Shown in pieces: positions 1 through 4,370 of a stretch of DNA of 7,851 nt. A program made the position numbers and the translations under genes. The stretch comes from Bacillota bacterium (lineage in GTDB: Bacteria > Bacillota > Clostridia > Lachnospirales > Lachnospiraceae): the NCBI GenBank assembly GCA_023392995.1, contig JAEWMZ010000404.1, positions 1 through 7,851 of the forward strand, read 5' to 3'. The notes under the pieces are model-generated. The model did no database searches and was not told the origin of the DNA. It was given only the letters and a program-made list of their open reading frames with translations. Each line of letters starts with the position of its first letter. The stretch's first letter is position 1.

Positions 1-1247
1 ACCAGTACCTTCTGTACATTTCCGCCGGAAAGTCTGCGAATCGGTGTTTCAACACTGGGGGTTACTACATCCAGCTCCTTCACAATATCCAGAGCCAATT
101 CCTTTGGTTTTTTACGATCCGTAAAGAAATGTCTTCCTTCTTTGTAGCTTCGAATCATCATATTATCCGTTAAATCCATGGAACCCACGAGTCCCATTCC
201 GAGTCTGTCCTCGGGAACGAAGGCCAGATTAATCTTTAGGTTTCGAATTTCTGCTGCCTTCATATCAGAGATCTTCTCCGTCGTTCCCTCGGGTGCATAA
301 TAGAGAATCTCTCCACTCTCAATATTTTGAAGTCCGGCAATGGATTCCAGCAGCTCCTTCTGACCGCTTCCAGAGATACCCGCTATTCCCAGTATTTCTC
401 CACTATAGGCAGTAAAGGAAGCTTCCTTTAATACAGTAAGCCCCTCCTTGTTCCTACAGGTGATACCTCTCATTTCGATACGCTTGCAAGGCTCCACCGG
501 TTCCGTCCGGTCAATATCCAGGCTTACCTTTTCCCCAACCATCATTTCAGTTAAGGATTCCACGGTAGCATCGCAAGTGTTCACTGTATCGATGTATTTT
601 CCTTTTCGGAGCACTGAAACACGATCCGATAATTCCAACACCTCATTTAACTTATGGGTGATAATAATAATGGACTTTCCTGCCTTCTTCATATTTCTTA
701 GCACCTCAAACAGCTGCTTCGTTTCTTGCGGGGTAAGAACAGCCGTTGGTTCATCCAGAATTAATATATCAGCGCCTCGATATAACACCTTTACTATTTC
801 AACCGTCTGCTTTTGAGATACTGACATATCGTATACCTTGGCAGACGGATTCAGTTCAAAGCCATACTGCTTCGTCAGCTGATTGATCTCTTCGGTTACC
901 CGGTTCATCTTGAGCCGTTCTTCGCCAGAAAGTCCAAGAATGATATTTTCAGCCGCAGTTAAAATAGGAATCAGTTTAAAATGTTGATGAATCATTCCGA
1001 TTCCCAGAGAAAAGGAATCTTTAGGGGAACGAATGGTAACTTCCTTTCCATGAATGAAAATTTGTCCCTCATCCGGAAAATAAATTCCGGACAACATATT
1101 CATTAATGTGGTTTTTCCGCTGCCGTTCTCCCCAAGGATGGACAGGATTTCACCCTTTCTGACGGATAGATTAACATTGTCGTTCGCCACGACCTCACCA
1201 AAACGCTTGGTAACCTTCCTAAGTTCGATTGCGTTTTTTTGTTCCAC
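1..1247 (-). CDS. Double-domain ABC transporter ATP-binding protein, BMP/nucleoside-import (NupO/YufO-like) type; 3' end cut by window edge
   Basis: Cytoplasmic ATPase predicted to power nucleoside (or related) uptake with the BMP lipoprotein encoded just upstream. The start is GTG at 1247, 7 nt after a perfect AGGAGG. 415 codons are visible of the roughly 500-510 usual for this two-NBD family, so the C-terminus is off the left edge. NBD1 shows Walker A GENGSGKTT (residues 39-47), a Q-loop around Q88, Walker B ILILDEP with D165/E166, and H-loop H198. Its signature is MSVSQKQ (141-147), lacking the usual glycine. NBD2 has a degenerate Walker A, GISGSGQKE (290-298), without the catalytic Lys-Thr/Ser, but an intact signature LSGGN (406-410). 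Thus one composite ATP site looks competent and the other degenerate, as is known for RbsA/YufO-type ATPases. Family assignment is secure; the substrate is inferred from the BMP neighbour. Confidence 0.95.
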   Translation of the reverse strand, partial: MEQKNAIELRKVTKRFGEVVANDNVNLSVRKGEILSILGENGSGKTTLMNMLSGIYFPDEGQIFIHGKEVTIRSPKDSFSLGIGMIHQHFKLIPILTAAENIILGLSGEERLKMNRVTEEINQLTKQYGFELNPSAKVYDMSVSQKQTVEIVKVLYRGADILILDEPTAVLTPQETKQLFEVLRNMKKAGKSIIIITHKLNEVLELSDRVSVLRKGKYIDTVNTCDATVESLTEMMVGEKVSLDIDRTEPVEPCKRIEMRGITCRNKEGLTVLKEASFTAYSGEILGIAGISGSGQKELLESIAGLQNIESGEILYYAPEGTTEKISDMKAAEIRNLKINLAFVPEDRLGMGLVGSMDLTDNMMIRSYKEGRHFFTDRKKPKELALDIVKELDVVTPSVETPIRRLSGGNVQKVL

Positions 1248-1254
1248 AAAAAGT

Positions 1255-1260
1255 CCTCCT
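1255..1260 (-). promoter_or_regulatory. Ribosome binding site fixing the GTG start of the ABC ATPase
   Basis: Reads AGGAGG on the minus strand, 7 nt before GTG at 1247. There is no competing ATG nearby in frame, so this site decides the start. Confidence 0.85.
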
Positions 1261-1272
1261 GTAACATAAATT

Positions 1273-1322
1273 TGCGGAACTGCAGATGAGCAATTCCATA
1301 TTGCATATCATGCAGTTCCGCA
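1273..1322 (-). repeat. Long inverted repeat / stem-loop between the lipoprotein and ATPase genes
   Basis: Arms TGCGGAACTGCA (1273-1284) and TGCAGTTCCGCA (1311-1322) are perfect 12-bp complements. The stem can continue inward through GAT/ATC and GCAA/TTGC pairs to a small loop, with one bulge and one mismatch. No U-tract follows in the direction of transcription, so it is not a typical terminator. It sits 13 nt upstream of the ATPase Shine-Dalgarno. An mRNA-stabilising or processing hairpin that keeps binding-protein mRNA in excess over ATPase mRNA is a reasonable inference. Confidence 0.7.
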
Positions 1323-1331
1323 GAATATAAG

Positions 1332-1380
1332 TTATGAGAAGCTGCTCTCTCACCTCTCATAAAGGCGCTGCATTTGCGCC
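1332..1380 (-). repeat. Two adjacent stem-loops downstream of the BMP lipoprotein gene, one weakly terminator-like
   Basis: TTATGAGA (1332-1339) pairs perfectly with TCTCATAA (1355-1362). Immediately next to it, GGCGC (1364-1368) pairs with GCGCC (1376-1380). On the minus strand the GC-rich stem comes first and is followed by only TTTAT, so any termination would be weak and partial. A second copy of TCTCATAA lies at 1386-1393 and could form an alternative pairing with 1332-1339. Confidence 0.5.
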
Positions 1381-1392
1381 GTGGATCTCATA

Positions 1393-1414
1393 ATAGGAAC
1401 AGGTTTTTTCCTAT
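1393..1414 (-). repeat. Short inverted repeat (7-bp arms)
   Basis: ATAGGAA (1393-1399) and TTCCTAT (1408-1414) are perfect complements around an 8-nt loop. It is the first stem-loop after the lipoprotein gene's tandem repeats. No U-tract follows on the minus strand, so I do not call it a terminator. Confidence 0.45.
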
Positions 1415-1418
1415 CCTA

Positions 1419-1462
1419 TCTTTATTCAAGCTCTATTCAATCTTTATTCAATCTTTATTCAA
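1419..1462. repeat. 11-bp tandem direct repeat, four units, just after the lipoprotein stop codon
   Basis: Four contiguous units: TCTTTATTCAA at 1419-1429, 1441-1451 and 1452-1462, with a two-mismatch version GCTCTATTCAA at 1430-1440. In mRNA orientation the unit is TTGAATAAAGA. The array begins 21 nt after the stop codon of the BMP lipoprotein and is non-coding in that frame. Function unknown; replication slippage is the likely origin. Confidence 0.85.
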
Positions 1463-1483
1463 CATTGATCAACTATATTTCGA

Positions 1484-2746
1484 TTATTTGGTTAATTCTG
1501 TTATTCCATCAATTCTTAAATCAAAAGCAGGTGCAGAGATCAGTTCGGATTCATGGAAATATCCATCCTTCACATAGTCTGCATATTTTGCATAGTCACC
1601 GCCAGCTGCGACTAAATCTTCAATGGAAGATCCGCCAACTGTGAATGTGGAGGTATCAAATACATGGAAGGTTCCATCTGCTAAGGTTTTTTCTACTTCA
1701 GCAACCTTGTCAGCAGTACCGGCTGCAACAGCTTTCTCATTCAAAGGTGAAATGCCTACCGCACCATCTGCAAAGCCCTGGCACCAGTCGGTAGCAATTG
1801 CAGTACCATCAATCACGCTCTTTACAGCGTAAGTATAATAGGGTCCCCAGTTGATCGTAGCTGAAGTTAATGCTGTGTTCGGTGCTACTGAAGTCATATC
1901 TACGTTATAACCTACTACCGGTACATTAGCTGCTTCACATGCAGTAGGAGCACCTGTTGTATCTGCATGCTGACTGATTAATACTGCGCCGTTGGCAATT
2001 AAAGAGGTTGCTACCTCATTCTCCGCTGTCATATCAGCCCAGCTGTTGGTATACTGTACTTCCATAGTCACAGAAGGGCATACGCTCTTTGCTCCAAGAT
2101 AGAAGGAGGTGTAGCCGGATACAACCTCTGCGTAAGGATAAGCACCAACATAGCCCATCTTGGCTTTGTCTGCGGTAATCTTTCCGCTTTCAATCATTTC
2201 ATTCAATTTTAAGCCGGCAACTACACCGGATACATAACGGGATTCATAAACTGCGGTAAAGTAGTTATGCATATTTGGTAAGCCTGAGGAAGCAGCCTGA
2301 TATCCGGTTGCATGGCAGAACTGAATGTCCGGATAATCGGTTGCCGCCTGAATCATATAGCTTTCATGACCAAAGCTGTTGGCAAAGATAATATTACAGC
2401 CCTGCTCCGCTAAATCAGCTGCTGCATCATAACAGGATTCGTCTTCCGCAATATTAGTTTTCTCAATTACCTGATCCGCTGATAACCCGAGATTTTCAAT
2501 CATCTGATCAATACCAGCCATATGAGCTGCCGTATAGCCTTCATTCTCATCACCAATGTAGATCACACCAACTTTGATTGCAGGAGCAGGAGCTTGCGTA
2601 GCAGCAGGCTCGCTCTCCGTTGCTGCTGCGGTAGGTGTCGTGCTTTCCGGGGCACTCGTGCTTTCACTCTCTTTCTTGGTCCCGCATCCGGTTACCAACC
2701 CAATGATCAGGGTCAGTACCACTAATAAACTAAATACTTTTTTCAT
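1484..2746 (-). CDS. BMP family (BmpA/PnrA-like) ABC transporter substrate-binding lipoprotein
   Basis: Extracytoplasmic receptor of an ABC importer, anchored to the membrane by lipid. The 420-residue product starts with a lipoprotein signal peptide (MKK, hydrophobic stretch 4-19) and a lipobox VTGC with C21 as the modified cysteine. A Ser/Thr/Ala/Pro/Glu linker follows (about 22-56), then the two-lobed BMP fold from about residue 57 (IKVGVIYIGDENEGYTAAH) to the end. Family-typical stretches are NIIFANSFGHESYM (118-131), FCHATGYQ (143-150), ESRYVSGVVAGLK (168-180) and NWGPYYTYAVKSVIDG (299-314). Start ATG has AGGAGG 8 nt upstream; length fits a lipoprotein of this family with a long linker. 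Characterised relatives (PnrA of Treponema, BmpA of lactococci) bind purine or general nucleosides, but some BMP proteins bind other ligands, so the ligand is inferred. The ABC ATPase gene follows 236 nt downstream. Confidence 0.95.
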   Translation of the reverse strand: MKKVFSLLVVLTLIIGLVTGCGTKKESESTSAPESTTPTAAATESEPAATQAPAPAIKVGVIYIGDENEGYTAAHMAGIDQMIENLGLSADQVIEKTNIAEDESCYDAAADLAEQGCNIIFANSFGHESYMIQAATDYPDIQFCHATGYQAASSGLPNMHNYFTAVYESRYVSGVVAGLKLNEMIESGKITADKAKMGYVGAYPYAEVVSGYTSFYLGAKSVCPSVTMEVQYTNSWADMTAENEVATSLIANGAVLISQHADTTGAPTACEAANVPVVGYNVDMTSVAPNTALTSATINWGPYYTYAVKSVIDGTAIATDWCQGFADGAVGISPLNEKAVAAGTADKVAEVEKTLADGTFHVFDTSTFTVGGSSIEDLVAAGGDYAKYADYVKDGYFHESELISAPAFDLRIDGITELTK

Positions 2747-2912
2747 TCTTCTTGCCTCCTATTGATTTTCATTTCTTCTTGACCTTTTTATAACATAATG
2801 CCTTCGGCACATGTACAATAAATAACATTCTATCGTTTTGCTGTACGATATCATGGCAAGTCATCTGGCTGCTCAATACACACAGCGGCCGAGAGCATTC
2901 TTCAACTGCCTC

Positions 2913-2981
2913 ACTTGTTTATACAATTAAAAAAGGGGGTGATGTGCTTAAGAACACATTCAACCCCTTTGTTAAACAAGT
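2913..2981 (-). repeat. Outer 9-bp inverted repeat enclosing the third terminator
   Basis: ACTTGTTTA (2913-2921) and TAAACAAGT (2973-2981) are perfect complements and bracket the terminator stem and its U-tract. In RNA this would give a nested two-tier hairpin. The outer arm could alternatively be a clamp competing with or stabilising the terminator. Confidence 0.6.
2929..2970 (-). terminator. Strong intrinsic terminator upstream of the BMP lipoprotein gene (possible attenuator)
   Basis: On the minus strand AAAGGGG..GAATGTG (2970-2955) pairs with CACATC.CCCC (2946-2935) around the loop TTCTTAAG, with one bulge and one mismatch, and is followed by six T (2934-2929). The plus-strand orientation ends in CCCCTTTGTT, so weak bidirectional activity is possible. 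It lies about 180 nt before the lipoprotein start, with no gene between it and two other terminators further upstream. That position suggests an attenuator in the leader rather than a gene end. Confidence 0.75.
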
Positions 2982-3076
2982 ACCTGTCTTAACTATATTC
3001 ATTTTCATCAGATACAAATAATTTTACCTTAAATATAAACAACTATGAATTCAATTTTCTCTGACTATAAATAGCA

Positions 3077-3082
3077 ATTATA
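3077..3082 (-). promoter_or_regulatory. Candidate -10 element (TATAAT), weak promoter candidate
   Basis: A perfect TATAAT on the minus strand, but the hexamer 17 nt upstream (AGTTTA) is a poor -35 match. It lies between the tandem terminators and the third terminator, so it could start a shorter lipoprotein leader. Chance occurrence in AT-rich DNA is quite possible. Confidence 0.25.
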
Positions 3083-3138
3083 AAAAATCGGATCGTTCTT
3101 AAACTTGCCTGAATTGCGAAATTCGGAACTGTATCAAT

Positions 3139-3170
3139 AAAAAAAAGCTGTATGTATAATACATACAACT
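3139..3170 (-). terminator. Intrinsic terminator, second of a duplicated tandem pair
   Basis: On the minus strand AGTTGTATGTA (3170-3160) pairs with TACATACAGCT (3156-3146) around a 3-nt loop with a single mismatch, followed by eight T (3146-3139, the first shared with the stem). It shares the 14-bp sequence ATACATACAACTCC (3159-3172, plus strand) with the first terminator of the pair. Confidence 0.75.
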
Positions 3171-3180
3171 CCCTTGTTGT

Positions 3181-3215
3181 AAAAAAAGAGTTGTATGTAC
3201 TGATACATACAACTC
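3181..3215 (-). terminator. Intrinsic terminator, first of a duplicated tandem pair
   Basis: A perfect 12-bp stem: GAGTTGTATGTA (3188-3199) and TACATACAACTC (3204-3215) around a 4-nt loop, followed on the minus strand by seven T (3187-3181). It would stop read-through from the four-gene transporter operon ending at 3294, and would also stop RNA from the promoter at 3238-3265 after only about 50 nt. The stem is AT-rich and palindromic, so it could double as a DNA operator; TetR-type repressor sites often look like TACATACA..TGTATGTA. Confidence 0.85.
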
Positions 3216-3237
3216 CATCGCTGTTTAATATTTTCTT

Positions 3238-3265
3238 AGTATAACACATACGTTCCATTTGTCAA
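3238..3265 (-). promoter_or_regulatory. Sigma-A-type promoter pointing toward the BMP lipoprotein gene
   Basis: On the minus strand a perfect -35 TTGACA (3265-3260), a 16-nt spacer and -10 TATACT (3243-3238, 5 of 6 to consensus). Predicted transcription start is near 3231. It lies in the gap after the stop codon at 3294, so it is not inside a gene. Two terminators follow at about +17 to +50 and +62 to +93. Confidence 0.7.
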
Positions 3266-3270
3266 TCACA

Positions 3271-3288
3271 TTTGATCAATTAATCAAA
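3271..3288. promoter_or_regulatory. Operator-like palindrome just upstream of the -35 box
   Basis: On the minus strand TTTGATTAATTGATCAAA: 6-bp arms TTTGAT/ATCAAA around 6 nt, containing an 8-bp perfect palindrome TTGATCAA. It ends 5 nt from the -35 hexamer, a usual place for an activator or repressor. AT-rich composition makes chance possible. Confidence 0.35.
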
Positions 3289-3293
3289 TTTTG

Positions 3294-4370
3294 TTATTTT
3301 TCCGGTTCCGACCAGGCTGCACCTTGTATCAAAGCTGCGGCATACAGAACTACCTCCAAGCAGAATTGATAGGGAAGCTTTAAAAGTTCATCCACCAGTA
3401 ATACATCCTTAGGGTTTGGTACGAGATATCTGATCTGAATAATCTGATTCTTTATTAATTTATATTGCTGTTCCCAATGATCAAAGTCAGACCATTTTGT
3501 TGGTATCATCTTTTCCGGCAAATAAAAAGGTGCTCCTGCAAATTGATATAAAAGCATTAAGAATCCGAGCAAAAGAATGGAGCAAAATCCTCCGTATAAG
3601 ATGGTTCTCAGTATACTGATACTCTTTGTGCTGTCTAAGAACTGCTTCATCAGCCAGAAAACACCGGATATAAATAACAGCCATAAGGGAAGTGCTAAAA
3701 CAGCATTCATCAATTTGCTGTAAAAATAACCATCAATTGCGATAAAGTCAGAAGCCAATCCATTCTGTACCAGAAAATTCCGCGCAAATTCTTCTCCGCG
3801 TTCCTGATCTGAATAAAGCAGCTCCAAATTGGAGTATTTAACATCTGCTCCTGTTTCCTGTATCAGAAGCACTGGAACTGCGGCTTCCACCACACCTCTG
3901 ATGTAATAAGTCTTATTATGATAGACAAGGGTATTCCCATCCACACTTTCCGTGCCAAACAATTGAAACGCTGTGTCTGTATCAATGATACAGCCCTTAC
4001 TGTCCTCCCCATACGGAAGGTTTCCACTTTTTAACGAGAACGTAGCTACCAGCCCCATATTACCCGATACCAGCATCGGTGCTACCTTAACACTGCGTTT
4101 CAGAGCCGTATTTTTAACCTCAGCCTTGTCATACTGCCTCCATATAGCATAATCCGGCAGGGAATCAGCATTTCTTTCCTGCTCCATTTTTAAGGCATGG
4201 TCAACCTGCCGCTTTGTCACTTCACTATCCGTCAGCCGGATCCCGACCGCCATATACCGACTTTTTAATACGGATACCTCTCGGATTTGCTGCATGGAAA
4301 GAATGATCAACAGCAGCAGAAAAAATATGCCTCCCAGTTTCTTTTTACTCTGTTTTAACCACACGTACAC
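3294..4370 (-). CDS. FtsX/MacB-like four-helix membrane protein with extracellular core domain; no ATPase partner in the window
   Basis: A 358-residue membrane protein of uncertain function. N-terminal helix TM1 at about 13-28, a large extracytoplasmic domain (29-215), then helices at about 219-241, 257-278 and 334-353, with a 55-residue outer loop between the last two. This is the topology of FtsX/MacB permeases. Residues 114-165 (SGNLPYGEDSKGCIIDTDTAFQ..LFG, then VDGN..Y..YYIRGVV) resemble the MacB periplasmic core domain pattern (SGR, S/D..A..LFG, G, V.GVV). Similarity is weak, so this is a structural inference. It overlaps the adaptor gene by 26 nt. The start is GTG at 4370; GTG at 4364 is also in frame and has better spacing (about 9 nt) from AAGGGG at 4374-4379, giving a product two residues shorter. 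Last gene of the operon; terminators follow at 3215-3139. Confidence 0.75.
   Translation of the reverse strand: MYVWLKQSKKKLGGIFFLLLLIILSMQQIREVSVLKSRYMAVGIRLTDSEVTKRQVDHALKMEQERNADSLPDYAIWRQYDKAEVKNTALKRSVKVAPMLVSGNMGLVATFSLKSGNLPYGEDSKGCIIDTDTAFQLFGTESVDGNTLVYHNKTYYIRGVVEAAVPVLLIQETGADVKYSNLELLYSDQERGEEFARNFLVQNGLASDFIAIDGYFYSKLMNAVLALPLWLLFISGVFWLMKQFLDSTKSISILRTILYGGFCSILLLGFLMLLYQFAGAPFYLPEKMIPTKWSDFDHWEQQYKLIKNQIIQIRYLVPNPKDVLLVDELLKLPYQFCLEVVLYAAALIQGAAWSEPEK

Larger units (their letters stand above)
2747..3137 (-). other. Non-coding upstream/leader region of the BMP lipoprotein gene
   Basis: No plausible gene with a ribosome binding site was found here. It contains AGGAGG at 2755-2760 for the lipoprotein, a small stem-loop TATCGT/ACGATA (2831-2836 with 2845-2850), a short UUCG-like hairpin near 2799-2809, and a strong terminator described separately. 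I compared it by eye with purine, SAM, c-di-GMP, THF and guanidine riboswitch consensus elements and saw no convincing match. With a promoter at 3238-3265, the leader would be about 485 nt, unusually long. Confidence 0.5.

Noticed and set aside
448..816. 122-codon plus-strand frame opposite the ABC ATPase
   Set aside because: Antisense to a gene with full ABC motifs; low-complexity Ser/Phe/Ile composition typical of a shadow frame.
1103..1360. 85-codon minus-strand frame overlapping the ATPase start
   Set aside because: It is out of frame with the ATPase, whose GTG start, AGGAGG and Walker motifs are clear; most of the frame is made of the stem-loop region.
2789..2818. Possible promoter TTGTAC..GTTATA close to the lipoprotein start
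   Set aside because: Both hexamers match consensus poorly and alternatives with better -10 boxes have bad spacing (15 or 19 nt).
2913..2981. Small inverted-repeat transposable element (MITE)
   Set aside because: The arms are only 9 bp, there is no evident target-site duplication, and the interior is a simple terminator.
2747..3137. Known riboswitch (purine class especially, given the nucleoside transporter)
   Set aside because: Conserved cores of purine, SAM, c-di-GMP, THF and guanidine classes were not found by eye on the minus strand; a covariance-model search would settle it.
3099..3218. 39-codon minus-strand frame beginning ATG GAG TTG TAT inside the first terminator stem (possible leader peptide)
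   Set aside because: No Shine-Dalgarno upstream and the codons simply spell out the hairpins and T-runs; no run of a single amino-acid codon that would suggest classic attenuation.
3043..3258. 71-codon minus-strand reading frame running through the promoter-terminator block
   Set aside because: It crosses the -10 box, two terminator stems and their T-runs, has no ribosome binding site, and its composition reflects the repeats.
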